Assembly (NCBI RefSeq): GCF_022179445.1
Contig: NZ_BPQU01000009.1
Span: forward strand, 110,251-174,250
From: Methylobacterium mesophilicum
GTDB lineage: Bacteria > Pseudomonadota > Alphaproteobacteria > Rhizobiales > Beijerinckiaceae
DNA: 64,000 nucleotides
Direction: 5' to 3'
Position numbers and translations under genes: made by a program. The notes under the pieces were generated by a model. The model was not told the origin of the DNA. It did not search any database and saw only the letters and a program-made list of their open reading frames with translations. Shown here in pieces: positions 9,833 through 19,142 of this stretch; position 1 is the first letter of the stretch; each line of letters starts with the position of its first letter.

Positions 9833-10794
9833 TCCTGCACCGCCGAAAGCTGCTCACCGCCGGCGCCGGATTGGCGGGGACCGCCCTGCTCGGCGGCTGC
9901 GACCGCTTCGCCGGGACCGAGACCGGGCGCCGCACCCTCAAGGTCGGCGAGGACGCCAACCTGTTCGTCCAGCGGCTGCTGATGTCCCCCGCCACCCTGG
10001 CCCGGGAATACCCGGCCGCGATGATCTCGCCCTGGTTCAAGCCGAACGGCACCATCGACCCGCCGGATCGGAATTTTCGCGCGCTGGCGGCCAAGAAGTT
10101 TTCCGACTTCAAGCTGACCGTCGACGGGCTGGTGCAGACGCCGCTGTCGCTCAGCCTGGCGGACCTGCGCGGGCTGCCGGCGCGCACCCAGATCACCCGC
10201 CACGATTGCGTCGAGGGCTGGAGCTGCATCGGCCAATGGTCGGGCGTGCCGCTGGCCGAGCTGCTCACCCGGGCCGGTCTGAAGCCGCAGGCGCGCTACG
10301 CGGTGTTCCACTGCGCCGACACGCTGGAATATGCCGGCGGCGGTCTCGAAGGCGGCGACGGCGCCTCCCTGTGGCGCCCCGAGCATCCGGGCTCGGTCCG
10401 CGACGGCTATATCCAACTCGCCGCCGCCGAGGATTGGGGCGGTGCCCCGCACAAGGACGATAAAGGCAAGGACGACAAAGGCACGGACGATTGGGGCCAG
10501 GGCGCGCCGGAGCCGGAGGCGCCGGAAGATCAGCGGACCCCGATCCGCTACTACGAGAGCATCGACCTGTTCGACGCCGTGAACCCGCAGACGATCCTGG
10601 CCTACGACCTCAACGGCAAGCCGCTGCCGGTCTCGAACGGCGCGCCCCTGCGGCTCAGGGTGGAACGCCAGCTCGGCTACAAGCAGGCCAAGTACGTGAT
10701 GCGGGTCGAATTGGTGGAATCGGTGGCGGGCTTCGGCCAGGGTAAGGGCGGCTACTGGGAGGACCGCGGCTACGAGTGGTACGCGGGGATCTGA
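9829..10794 (+). CDS. Molybdopterin-dependent oxidoreductase, YedY/MsrP-like, with a charged insertion
   Basis: The product has 321 residues. The N-terminus has an export signal ending in a lipobox-like LLGGC, without a strict twin-Arg pair beyond RRK. The sulfite-oxidase fold is recognised by TRHDCVEGWSCIGQWSGVPL (Cys ligand of Mo), VFHCADTL, YYESIDLFDAVNPQTILAY and GAPLRLRVERQLGYKQAKY. An unusual stretch of about 75 residues (roughly 166-240), rich in Lys, Asp, Gly and Pro, interrupts the fold between VFHCADTL and YYESIDL, where relatives have a few residues. Translation is coupled to the cytochrome b gene. The substrate is unknown; methionine sulfoxide or other S/N-oxides are possible. Confidence 0.87.
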   Translation: MILHRRKLLTAGAGLAGTALLGGCDRFAGTETGRRTLKVGEDANLFVQRLLMSPATLAREYPAAMISPWFKPNGTIDPPDRNFRALAAKKFSDFKLTVDGLVQTPLSLSLADLRGLPARTQITRHDCVEGWSCIGQWSGVPLAELLTRAGLKPQARYAVFHCADTLEYAGGGLEGGDGASLWRPEHPGSVRDGYIQLAAAEDWGGAPHKDDKGKDDKGTDDWGQGAPEPEAPEDQRTPIRYYESIDLFDAVNPQTILAYDLNGKPLPVSNGAPLRLRVERQLGYKQAKYVMRVELVESVAGFGQGKGGYWEDRGYEWYAGI

Positions 10795-11149
10795 ACAGGT
10801 CGAGCCCGCCCCGCCGTCAGTGCGCGCGCGGCGGGGCAACCCGGTCTGGCGCGCGATCCCCGCGTGTAGCGCTGGGCGGGTCGCTTGGCTGGGCGTCCCA
10901 CGACGGCATGAGGCAAGCCGGCCAGGTCGACGGTGATCGCCCGCGATCCGCAATCCTGTCGGATTCGCGCCCCGCGCATGACAGCCCCCGGCGAGCCGCT
11001 CGGCGACCGTCGCCATTTGACAACCCGTGCCCCGTAACCCACTTGTCCCCGGCGCGAGGCCCCGGCCCGACGGCGGGCATTTGTCCCACGCGAATTTCGA
11101 ACAGAATTCGTCCGTCGCGCCCAGGCTCCGTCGAGGGGCAGAGGTCTGA
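10795..11149. other. Intergenic region upstream of topA
   Basis: This 355-bp gap has no gene. A 20-bp dyad at 11091-11110 (CGAATT / AATTCG arms) lies 40 bp before the topA start and may be an operator or promoter element. The left part holds only short GC hairpins. Confidence 0.5.
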
Positions 11150-13837
11150 ATGAAAGTCGTCGTCGTCGAGTCGCCGGCCAAAGCCAAGACGATCAATAAG
11201 TATCTTGGCCGCGACTATGAGGTGATCGCCTCCTTCGGGCACATCCGCGACCTGCCGGCCAAGGACGGCTCGGTCGATCCCGAGCAGGATTTCCACATGG
11301 TCTGGGAACTCGCGGACCGCGGCGCCAGCCGGGTCAGCGAGATCGCCAAGGCGTGCAAGGGCGCGGACAAGCTGATCCTGGCGACCGACCCGGATCGCGA
11401 GGGAGAGGCGATCTCCTGGCACGTCCTGGAGGCGCTGAACGCCCGCAAGGCGCTCAAGGGCATCCCGGTCGAGCGCGTCACCTTCAACGCCATCACCAAG
11501 GCCTCGGTCGAGGCGGCGATGCGCAAGCCGCGGGAGATCGACCAGGCGTTGGTGGACGCCTACCTGGCGCGCCGGGCGCTCGATTACCTCGTCGGCTTCA
11601 ACCTCTCGCCCGTCCTGTGGCGCAAGCTCCCCGGCGCCCGCTCGGCCGGCCGCGTGCAATCGGTGGCTTTGCGGCTCGTGGTCGAGCGCGAGATGGAGAT
11701 CGAGAGCTTCAAGCCGCGCGAGTATTGGTCGATCGTCGCGACCCTGACCACCAAGGACGGCGCGACCTTCGAGGCCCGCCTGGTCGGGGCCGACGGCAAG
11801 CGGATCCAGCGGCTCGATGTCGGCACCGGCGCGGACGCCGCCGCGTTCAAGCGTGACCTCGAACTCGCGAGCTTCCAGGTGGCGAGCGTCGAGGCGAAGC
11901 CCGCCAAGCGCCACCCGCAGCCGCCCTTCACTACCTCGACGTTGCAGCAGGAAGCATCGCGAAAGCTCGGGATGGCGCCGGCGCAGACCATGCGGGTCGC
12001 GCAGCGCCTCTACGAGGGCGTGGATGTCGGCGGCGAGACGGTCGGCATCATCACCTACATGCGGACCGACGGCGTCGACATGGCGCCCGAGGCGATCCAG
12101 GACACCCGCAAGGTCATCGGCACCGAGTTCGGCGACCGCTACGTGCCGGACGTCCCGCGCAAGTACAGCGTCAAGGCCAAGAACGCGCAGGAGGCCCACG
12201 AGGCCGTGCGCCCGACCGACATGAGCCGCCTGCCCAAGATGGTGGCGCGCCACCTCGAGCCGGAGCAGGCCAAGCTCTACGACCTGATCTGGACCCGCAC
12301 GATGGCGAGCCAGATGGAATCGGCCGAGCTGGAGCGCACCACCGTGGAGGTGGCGGCGAGCGTCGGCCCGCGCCGGATCGACCTGCGCGCCACCGGCCAG
12401 GTCGTGAAGTTCGACGGCTTCCTGGCCCTCTACCAGGAGGGCAAGGACGACGAGGAGGACGAGGAGAGCAAGCGCCTGCCGCCGATGAAGGCCGGCGAAC
12501 CGCTCACCCGCGAGCGCATCACCTCGACCCAGCACTTCACCGAGCCGCCGCCGCGCTATTCCGAGGCGAGCCTGGTCAAGCGCATGGAGGAACTCGGCAT
12601 CGGCCGGCCCTCGACCTACGCCGCCGTTCTCCAGACCCTTCGGGATCGTGAGTACGTCAAAATCGAAAAGAAGCGGCTGCAGCCGGAGGACAAGGGGCGC
12701 CTCGTCACCGGCTTCCTGGAGAGCTTCTTCCGGCGCTACGTCGAGTACGATTTCACGGCCGACCTCGAAGGCCAGCTCGACCGGGTCTCCAACGCTGAGA
12801 TCGACTGGCGGGCGGTGCTGCGCGACTTCTGGAAGGACTTCTCCGCGGCGATCGGGGAGACCAAGGAACTGCGCGTCACCGACGTGCTGGAGGCGCTCAA
12901 CGGCCTGCTCGGTCCGCACATCTTTCCCGACCGGGGCGATGGCGCGAACCCGCGCACCTGCACGGTCTGCGGCACCGGCCAGCTCTCGCTGAAGCTCGGC
13001 AAGTTCGGCGCCTTCATCGGCTGTTCGAACTACCCGGAGTGCAAGTACACCCGCCAGCTCTCGGCCTCGGGCGTCGACGGCGACGGCGATGGCTCCTCGG
13101 GTGAAGGCGGCCAGCCGGGCGTCCGGGTGCTGGGCAACGATCCGGTGACCGGGATGCCGGTGACGATCCGCGACGGGCGTTTCGGGCCGTTCGTCCAGCT
13201 CGGCGAAGCCTCCACCGAGAAGGACGCCGCGAAGCCGAAGCGCTCGTCGCTGCCCAAGGGCCTCTCGCCGTCCGAGGTCGGCCTCGACAAGGCGCTGGCG
13301 CTGCTGGCGTTGCCCCGTGAGGTGGCGCGCCACCCCGAGACGGGGGAGCCGATCCTGGCCAATCTCGGCCGGTTCGGTCCGTACGTGCAGCACGGGAAGA
13401 TGTACGCCAATCTCGGCAAGGACGACGACGTGCTGGAGATCGGCGCCAACCGCGCCATCGACCTGATCGTCGCCAAGGAACAGGGCGGCGGCCGCGGCCG
13501 GGCTGCCGCCGATCCGGGCCGCCCGCTCGGCAAGGACGAGACGAGCGGGCGGGACCTCGTGGTCAAGGCCGGCAAGTACGGCCCCTACGTCACCGATGGC
13601 GAAGTCAACGCGACGCTGCCGAAGACCATGAATGCCGAGGCGCTGACCCTCGACGAAGGGATCGCGCTGGTGAACGCCAAGCGGGCGTCGGGCGGCGGCA
13701 AGCCGGCCAAGCGCAGCTCGGCCCGGAAGGCGCCGGCGCGGGCGGCTGCCGGCGAGAAGAAGCCTGCGGTGAAGAAGACGGCCGCGAAGAAGCCAGCGGC
13801 CAAGAAGCCGGCCGCGAAGAAATCCGGAGCCGGCTGA
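11150..13837 (+). CDS. topA: DNA topoisomerase I
   Basis: The product has 895 residues and relaxes negative supercoils. The TOPRIM domain begins at residue 1 (VVVESPAKAKTI, then DPDREGEAISWH), and the active-site Tyr is residue 303 (IITYMRTDG). One zinc-finger-like unit (CTVCGTG...CSNYPECKY) is followed by three TopA C-terminal repeat units (GRFGPFVQLGE, GRFGPYVQHGK, AGKYGPYVTDGE). The last 55 residues are a Lys/Ala-rich tail with KKPAAKKPAAKK repeats, a DNA-binding tail common in this order. The ATG at 11150 is the conserved start. Confidence 0.97.
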   Translation: MKVVVVESPAKAKTINKYLGRDYEVIASFGHIRDLPAKDGSVDPEQDFHMVWELADRGASRVSEIAKACKGADKLILATDPDREGEAISWHVLEALNARKALKGIPVERVTFNAITKASVEAAMRKPREIDQALVDAYLARRALDYLVGFNLSPVLWRKLPGARSAGRVQSVALRLVVEREMEIESFKPREYWSIVATLTTKDGATFEARLVGADGKRIQRLDVGTGADAAAFKRDLELASFQVASVEAKPAKRHPQPPFTTSTLQQEASRKLGMAPAQTMRVAQRLYEGVDVGGETVGIITYMRTDGVDMAPEAIQDTRKVIGTEFGDRYVPDVPRKYSVKAKNAQEAHEAVRPTDMSRLPKMVARHLEPEQAKLYDLIWTRTMASQMESAELERTTVEVAASVGPRRIDLRATGQVVKFDGFLALYQEGKDDEEDEESKRLPPMKAGEPLTRERITSTQHFTEPPPRYSEASLVKRMEELGIGRPSTYAAVLQTLRDREYVKIEKKRLQPEDKGRLVTGFLESFFRRYVEYDFTADLEGQLDRVSNAEIDWRAVLRDFWKDFSAAIGETKELRVTDVLEALNGLLGPHIFPDRGDGANPRTCTVCGTGQLSLKLGKFGAFIGCSNYPECKYTRQLSASGVDGDGDGSSGEGGQPGVRVLGNDPVTGMPVTIRDGRFGPFVQLGEASTEKDAAKPKRSSLPKGLSPSEVGLDKALALLALPREVARHPETGEPILANLGRFGPYVQHGKMYANLGKDDDVLEIGANRAIDLIVAKEQGGGRGRAAADPGRPLGKDETSGRDLVVKAGKYGPYVTDGEVNATLPKTMNAEALTLDEGIALVNAKRASGGGKPAKRSSARKAPARAAAGEKKPAVKKTAAKKPAAKKPAAKKSGAG

Positions 13838-13883
13838 ACGCCGGACCCGCTACGCGCGAAGGAACGCTCGGATTTCGTCGCGC

Positions 13884-14075
13884 CTAGGCCAGGTAGCCGA
13901 TCGTCGCCGCCAACGCCGTGGCGACGGTCGCCAGCGTGATGGTCAGGCCGTTCACCAGCACCCAGGCCTGCGGTACGACCGAGGGCGCATCGTCCTCGCA
14001 CCCGAACGCGGTGCCTGCGGCCTGCTCGAAACGGATCAGGGTGAGGCGGCGGGCCTCGATCGCGGCGTTGCTCAT
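13884..14075 (-). CDS. Small membrane protein of unknown function (63 residues)
   Basis: A charged N-terminus (MSNAAIEARRLTLIRFEQA) with a single Cys is followed by a C-terminal hydrophobic segment (residues 41-63, LVNGLTITLATVATALAATI) that would span the membrane. A CGGGAG Shine-Dalgarno lies about 9 bp upstream of the ATG. The gene converges on topA and is divergent from parE. I recognise no family; coding status rests on start context and on the amphipathic/hydrophobic layout. Confidence 0.55.
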   Translation of the reverse strand: MSNAAIEARRLTLIRFEQAAGTAFGCEDDAPSVVPQAWVLVNGLTITLATVATALAATIGYLA

Positions 14076-14321
14076 CGACGGCGGCTCCCGGACCACGGTC
14101 AAATTCTTTTCCGACAGAACGCGGTCGGAGCCACCCGGTTCCGATCCGGGTGGCGGCTGAGAAACCGTTAACCCACGATTGTGCAACGTGGCGATGACGG
14201 CGCCGTCGCGCCGCGCCGGCCGCGCCCCTCGCTCGCGGCGGCGCAGCATGCGATGGTGGGGTGGTTCGGCGACGCACCGGACCCTCTGGATGTTTCTGTT
14301 TTGTTCCGCTATGAAGCGGGG

Positions 14322-16478
14322 ATGAAGGCGCATGCTGCACGATCCCAGGTCCGATCGCCAAAGGCCCGTCTGCCCGACGCCGAGCCGGCCGATGCGCCGC
14401 GTGCGCGGAGGCCGCGCGTGAGCGATCCGGCGCGCGACCTGTTCGGGCCGGGAGCTAAGCCCCCTGCCCCGCGTCCTGCGGAGCCGCGGCGGCGGCTGGC
14501 GGAATCGGCCTCGGTCCCGGCCATCGCGGCGGCTGAGCCCGAGGCTGGCTACACGGCCTCCGACATCGAGGTGCTGGAGGGCCTGGAGCCGGTCCGGCGC
14601 CGGCCCGGCATGTATATCGGCGGCACCGACGAACGGGCGCTGCACCACCTCTTCGCCGAGGTGATCGACAATTCCATGGACGAGGCGGTGGCCGGCCATG
14701 CCAGCTTCATCGAGGTCGAGCTGGAGGAATCCGGTTCCCTGGTGATCAGCGACAACGGTCGCGGCATCCCGGTGGACCCGCACCCGAAATTCCCCGGCAA
14801 GTCGGCGCTCGAAGTCATTATGACGACGCTGCACGCGGGGGGTAAGTTCGACTCGAAGGTCTACGAGACCTCCGGCGGCCTGCACGGCGTCGGCATCTCG
14901 GTGGTGAACGCCCTGTCCGACCTCCTCGAAGTCGAGGTCGCCCGGAACCAGACCCTCTACCGCCAGACCTTTTCGCGCGGCCATGCGCAGGGGGCCCTCG
15001 AACTCGTCGGACGGGTCCAGAACCGGCGCGGCACCCGGGTGCGGTTCCACCCCGATGCCGAGATCTTCGGCTCCCTGAAGTTCGACCCGCGCCGCCTGTT
15101 CAAGATGGCGCGCTCCAAGGCCTACCTGTTCGGCGGCGTCGAGATCCGCTGGCGCTGCGCCCCCGCCCTGCTCGAAGGGCTGGAGGGCGTGCCGGCCGAG
15201 GCGGTGCACCGGTTCCCGGACGGGCTGCGCGACTACCTGGCCCGGGACATCGAGGGCAAGGACCTGGTCACCGAGGCGATGTTCACCGGCAAGGTGACCA
15301 AGCCCGGCTCGCACGGCTCGCTCGAATGGGCGGTGGCCTGGATGGTGGCCGAGGACGGCTTCTCGCATTCCTACTGCAACACCATCCCGACGCCGGAGGG
15401 CGGCACCCACGAGGCCGGCCTGCGGGTGGCGCTGCTGCGGGGCCTGCGCGAGCATGCCGAGCGTGTGAACCAGGCCAAGCGCATGACGGCCGTGACCACC
15501 GACGACGTCATGGCGACCTGCGCGTCGATGATGTCGGTATTCATCCGCGAGCCGGAATTCCAGGGCCAGACCAAGGACAAGCTCGCCACCGTGGAGGCGC
15601 AGCGCATCGTTGAGACGGCGGTGCGGGACGCCTTCGACCATTGGCTGGCCGCCTCCCCGGCCCAGGCCAACAAGCTGCTGGACTGGGTGATCGACCGGGC
15701 CGAGGAGCGGCTGCGCCGGCGCCAGGAGAAGGAGGTCGCCCGCAAGAGCGCGACCCGCAAGCTGCGCCTGCCCGGCAAGCTGGCCGATTGCTCGGCCGCC
15801 GGAACGGCCGGCTCGGAGATCTTCATCGTCGAGGGCGATTCCGCCGGCGGCTCGGCCAAGCAGGCCCGGGACCGGACCACCCAGGCGATCCTGCCCTTGC
15901 GCGGCAAGATCCTGAATGTCGCGTCGGCGTCCCGGGACAAGCTCGGCGCCAACCAGCTGATCTCGGACCTCACCCTGGCGCTCGGCTGCGGAACCGGTGC
16001 GGCCTTCCGCGAGGCGGATCTGCGCTACGACAAGGTGATCATCATGACGGACGCCGACGTGGACGGCGCCCACATCGCGTCGCTGCTGATCACGTTCTTC
16101 TACCGGCAGATGCCGAAGCTGATCGACCGCGGCCATCTCTACCTCGCGATCCCGCCGCTCTACCGGCTGCAGCAGGGCTCGAAGGTCGTGTATGCGCGGG
16201 ACGACGCCGACCGGGAGCGGATCACCAAGACGGTGTTCAAGGGCGGCAAGGTCGAGATCGGGCGCTTCAAGGGCCTAGGCGAAATGATGCCGGCCCAGCT
16301 CAAGGAGACCACCATGGACCCGAAGAAGCGCACGCTCCTGCGGGTCGCGATCCTCGACGAGGCCCGGGAATCCACCGGCGACACGGTGGAGCGCCTGATG
16401 GGCAACAAGCCCGAGGCCCGCTTCGCCTTCATCAGCGAGCGCGCGGCCTTCGCCGAGGGGGTGGATCTGGATATCTGA
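14322..16478 (+). CDS. parE: DNA topoisomerase IV subunit B
   Basis: The product has 718 residues. The GHKL ATPase domain begins near residue 70 (EVLEGLEPVRRRPGMYIG, then EVIDNSMDEA and GGLHGVG). The TOPRIM domain follows (EGDSAGGSAKQARDR, LPLRGKILN, MTDADVDGAHI) and the C-terminus ends in LMGNKPEARFAFI. About 65 Pro/Arg/Ala-rich residues precede the ATPase domain, so the true start could be the GTG at 14419; ATG 14322 is the usual annotation choice. Length and the GCGTGAAFREADLRYDKV segment favour ParE over GyrB. Chromosome decatenation is its role, with ParC encoded elsewhere. Confidence 0.93.
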   Translation: MKAHAARSQVRSPKARLPDAEPADAPRARRPRVSDPARDLFGPGAKPPAPRPAEPRRRLAESASVPAIAAAEPEAGYTASDIEVLEGLEPVRRRPGMYIGGTDERALHHLFAEVIDNSMDEAVAGHASFIEVELEESGSLVISDNGRGIPVDPHPKFPGKSALEVIMTTLHAGGKFDSKVYETSGGLHGVGISVVNALSDLLEVEVARNQTLYRQTFSRGHAQGALELVGRVQNRRGTRVRFHPDAEIFGSLKFDPRRLFKMARSKAYLFGGVEIRWRCAPALLEGLEGVPAEAVHRFPDGLRDYLARDIEGKDLVTEAMFTGKVTKPGSHGSLEWAVAWMVAEDGFSHSYCNTIPTPEGGTHEAGLRVALLRGLREHAERVNQAKRMTAVTTDDVMATCASMMSVFIREPEFQGQTKDKLATVEAQRIVETAVRDAFDHWLAASPAQANKLLDWVIDRAEERLRRRQEKEVARKSATRKLRLPGKLADCSAAGTAGSEIFIVEGDSAGGSAKQARDRTTQAILPLRGKILNVASASRDKLGANQLISDLTLALGCGTGAAFREADLRYDKVIIMTDADVDGAHIASLLITFFYRQMPKLIDRGHLYLAIPPLYRLQQGSKVVYARDDADRERITKTVFKGGKVEIGRFKGLGEMMPAQLKETTMDPKKRTLLRVAILDEARESTGDTVERLMGNKPEARFAFISERAAFAEGVDLDI

Positions 16479-16496
16479 GACGGGTGGTCGCTGCCC

Positions 16497-16578
16497 TCAG
16501 GGCAGAGCCCTGATGTCTCGGGCGCAGCCCCGGCAGCAGGGTTTCACCCTGCACCCACAAAAGGTTCGCGACCTTTTG
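16497..16578. repeat. String of short hairpins downstream of parE
   Basis: Consecutive perfect stems are seen: TCAGGGC/GCCCTGA (16497-16513), a GGGCGCAGCCCC stem, CAGGG/CCCTG (16537-16551) and CAAAAGGT/ACCTTTTG (16558-16578). The last may work as a terminator for parE. A similar string lies between hpnJ and hpnK at 45940-46029, so this is a dispersed composite element. Confidence 0.7.
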
Positions 16579-16652
16579 AAACCACGATTTTTCATCACTC
16601 TAGATCTGGCGGCGTCTTGGGTCTGGATGCCCTGACGCCGACCCGGGCCAGT

Positions 16653-17144
16653 CTAATCCGTCGCCATCGCCTTGGTCGGGTCGAAGGGCTGGGCGGCCGC
16701 GACCGTGTCCTTGCTCATGTTGAGCACGGCGGAAAAGCGATCCCCGCCCGGTCGCAGCACGAGGGCATCCGGCTCCACGGCGATGCGCTTGCTGCCGAGG
16801 CCCAGGAGGCCGCCGACATCCAGCACCACCGCCTTGAGGGTCCCGCCATCGGCGATCAGCAGGTCGTCGATCTTGCCGACGTTGTCGCCGGCCGCGTTGC
16901 GGACCGTGACGCCGATCATCTGCGTGGCCAGGAACGCGGCGGGCTTGAGACCCTGCCGCTTGGTCGCGGCGTCGGCGCTGGCCGCCGTCATCAGCCGCCC
17001 GCCACCCGCGCCGCCTGTTGACGTACCCGGCCCGGTGCCGGGCAGCACCGTCTTGTTGCCGATGACGCTGGCGTCTTGGGCGTGGGCCGGAGGCCCGGCC
17101 AGGGCGATGACGGCCAGCGGCAGAAAAACGAGTGACGTTCGCAT
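16653..17144 (-). CDS. Secreted PRC-barrel domain protein
   Basis: The product has 163 residues with a clear signal peptide (MRTSLVFLPLAVIALAG...AHAQ). A Gly-rich linker is followed by a PRC-barrel (about 80-150): QMIGVTVRNAAGDNVGKIDDLLIADGG, then VVLDVGGLLGLGSKRIAV. PRC-barrels bind RNA, protein or photosynthetic reaction centres; secreted versions in Rhizobiales have no settled role. The ATG at 17144 was chosen because it starts the signal peptide; a GGAG lies upstream. Confidence 0.85.
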   Translation of the reverse strand: MRTSLVFLPLAVIALAGPPAHAQDASVIGNKTVLPGTGPGTSTGGAGGGRLMTAASADAATKRQGLKPAAFLATQMIGVTVRNAAGDNVGKIDDLLIADGGTLKAVVLDVGGLLGLGSKRIAVEPDALVLRPGGDRFSAVLNMSKDTVAAAQPFDPTKAMATD

Positions 17145-17244
17145 AGGGATGGCTCCGGAGCATCCGAGCAATCCGGGCGCTACGGCCATAATTCCACGCC
17201 GGAGGGGCCGTTCCTGTCGTCCCTGTCGCACCGGGCCTCCGAAA

Positions 17245-17308
17245 ACGACGAAGGGCCCGGCCTTGCGGCCGGACCCTCCCTCGCTGCGGCGCCGGCTGGG
17301 CCGGCGCC
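17245..17308 (-). terminator. Tandem hairpins ending the porin-like gene
   Basis: Two stems lie just beyond the stop at 17320: a perfect 9-bp stem at 17288-17308 (GGCGCCGGC arms) and a 10-bp stem at 17253-17275 followed in the minus direction by the T-rich TTCGTCGTTTT. The second has the form of an intrinsic terminator. Confidence 0.8.
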
Positions 17309-17319
17309 GAGGTTCGATC

Positions 17320-18186
17320 TTAGTACGAGCCGAACTTGTAGTTCACGCCGGCGCGGACGACGGCGAACTCGGTGTTGGCGGCGGCGCCGTTGAGGTAGGC
17401 GGTGCCGTTCGGGGCCAGCAGGTTGCCGTAGAACACGCCACCGGCGGTGTTCTTCTGACGGTCCAGGTTCACGTACAGGCCTTCGACCTTGAGTGTCACG
17501 GCCGAGGACTTGAAGAAGTTCAGGAACGAGTCGGTGGGCAGGGCGTACTCGATGCCGCCGCCGACGGCGTAGCCGGTGCGGAAGCTGCTGCGGAAGTTCC
17601 GGCCAGCGAAGTTCTGGTCGTCCTGACCCGAGCCGTAGGCGTAACCGCCGGTGGCGTACACGAGGGTCCGGTCGAAGGCGTAGCCGAGGCGGCCGCGGGC
17701 GGTGCCGAAGTAGTCGAGGCCGTTGCCGCTGGTGGCGACGAAGGCGCGCGGGTTCGAGAACGCGGCGCCCGGAGCGCCGGTCACGCCGTAGTTCAGGGTG
17801 CCGTTAGCGCGGCGGGCGAAGTCGACGTACTGGGCGTCAGCCTCGAAGCCGACCACGATGCCGGAGCCCGGGGTGAACTGATAGTTGTAGCCGATCTGGG
17901 CGCCGCCGGTGAAACCATCGTTGGCGCCGCGGTTGCCGACGCTGACGACGGCATTGGTGTTCGGCGAGTTGATCAGCGAGCCGGCCGGCAGGGCGTAGTT
18001 GGCGGTATTGCGGCTGCTGGCATCGAAGCCGTAGCCGGCGTTCACGCCGAAGTAGGCGCCGGTCCAGGTGAACACCGGCACCGGCGTGAACACCGGCGGC
18101 GGCGCAGCGCGACGCGGCAGGTCGGCCGCGGAGGCGGCGGCGGTCATGCCGGCGAGAACGGTCGATGCAAGAAGAACTTTTTTCAT
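17320..18186 (-). CDS. Outer membrane beta-barrel protein (Omp25/31-like porin family)
   Basis: The product has 288 residues with a signal peptide (MKKVLLASTVLAGMTAAASA, cleaved before ADLPRR). It then has the Rhizobiales signature ADLP..APPPVFTPVPVFTWTGAYFGVNAGYGF. Alternating amphipathic strands and a terminal aromatic (FGSY) fit an eight-strand beta-barrel ending at the outer membrane. Ordinary in size and composition for the family. It is monocistronic, with its own terminator and a 400-bp upstream region, as for an abundant protein. Confidence 0.93.
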   Translation of the reverse strand: MKKVLLASTVLAGMTAAASAADLPRRAAPPPVFTPVPVFTWTGAYFGVNAGYGFDASSRNTANYALPAGSLINSPNTNAVVSVGNRGANDGFTGGAQIGYNYQFTPGSGIVVGFEADAQYVDFARRANGTLNYGVTGAPGAAFSNPRAFVATSGNGLDYFGTARGRLGYAFDRTLVYATGGYAYGSGQDDQNFAGRNFRSSFRTGYAVGGGIEYALPTDSFLNFFKSSAVTLKVEGLYVNLDRQKNTAGGVFYGNLLAPNGTAYLNGAAANTEFAVVRAGVNYKFGSY

Positions 18187-18603
18187 GGTGCCATGGGTCC
18201 TGGGGTTGGCTTGAGCCGGCTGCCTTCTAGGCGCTCTCGGTCGGCGGGTCTGTCGCTTTCCTGCAACAAGCTCGGCCAGACTAGCCCGATCTCGTCAACG
18301 AAAGGTGAAGGTTACGCGCGCACAACCCTGTCGTCGGCGCATGAGTGTGTATCAGAAGCTGCATCGGCGTTTGAACAAAGTCTGAAGATTAGTCGGGCTC
18401 CTTTATCCGGGGATGCCGGGATCTGTCCGATTCGGGTCCGTCGCCAGTCGGGCTCTTCCGCGTCGGCGCCGGGGACGGCGTTTTATTCTGGTACGGTGAG
18501 CGCTTGCTCGTCCCGTCCTGCGTAAGTCGGCGGTTAACCATGGTGTGGTAACCGTCCCGGATCGACCGTTGCCCGCCGCACGCCCGACCGAGAAGGACAG
18601 ACC
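18187..18603. other. Divergent intergenic region
   Basis: This 417-bp gap separates the porin-like gene and the small membrane-protein gene and must hold promoters in both directions. A dyad at 18531-18554 (CGGTTA / TAACCG arms around an ATGG centre) lies 50 bp before the plus-strand gene. I see no further gene. Confidence 0.5.
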
Positions 18604-18957
18604 ATGCTCCCGCCCGCCGAGCGGAGTCAGAAGCCCTTCGGGACTCGCCGACCCGCCGTCGAGCCGGACAGGTCCACGCGCACGCATCCAGCTACGAGCA
18701 TTGCCCAGACCCGGCCCGCGGGATCCCTGGCCTGGGCGCTGCGCATTTCGGCCGTCGTGGGTCTGCTCGCCCTGGTCGCGACCCACCAGCTCGCCCGGTT
18801 GAGCCAAGCCGGCCCGGCATCGGTCCAGCTCGCCCTGGTCGGACAGGGGCTCACCGCCGATCCGGAGACGACCGGCTCGCTCGCGCCGGCCGGCGCCGCC
18901 CGGGTGACCCGCCTCGACCCCTGCCTGCTGCCCGCCCTGGACCGTCACCAGCCCTGA
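18604..18957 (+). CDS. Small membrane-anchored protein of unknown function
   Basis: The product has 117 residues. A Pro/Arg/Thr-rich N-terminal 40 residues are followed by one hydrophobic segment (about 43-64, LAWALRISAVVGLLALVATH) and a C-terminal region ending in two prolines with one Cys. A good Shine-Dalgarno (GAGAAGGA) stands 9 bp before the ATG. No family is recognised. The strong start context is the main evidence for coding. Confidence 0.55.
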   Translation: MLPPAERSQKPFGTRRPAVEPDRSTRTHPATSIAQTRPAGSLAWALRISAVVGLLALVATHQLARLSQAGPASVQLALVGQGLTADPETTGSLAPAGAARVTRLDPCLLPALDRHQP

Positions 18958-19142
18958 TCGGCTGTGCGTGGGACCCGGATGCGCGCATTGCGAGATTGAC
19001 AAGCTGCGCCAAGCCCCTAACTGACTGCCCCATGCGCCCCGCGGCCACGGGTGCGTTCGTGCGCCTTACGTGAGCCCTCCCGAGCCGTTGCCGCGACGGT
19101 GTCCACCGCGCCGGCCGGGCGCGCAACGGTTCCTGAACGCAG

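Noticed and set aside
10817..13393. Open frame of 858 codons on the minus strand
   Set aside because: It is antisense to topA, whose protein is complete. Long antisense frames are expected at this GC content, and the translated frame has no domain and is rich in Arg, Gly, His and Asp.
14165..14180. Possible CtrA site (GTTAACC) before parE
   Set aside because: Only one half-site is present; no second TTAA at seven bases. The same holds for single GTTAACC words near 18533 and 31939.
13884..16136. Long minus-strand frame ending in the 63-residue protein
   Set aside because: Only the last 63 codons have a credible start and layout; the rest is a shadow of parE.
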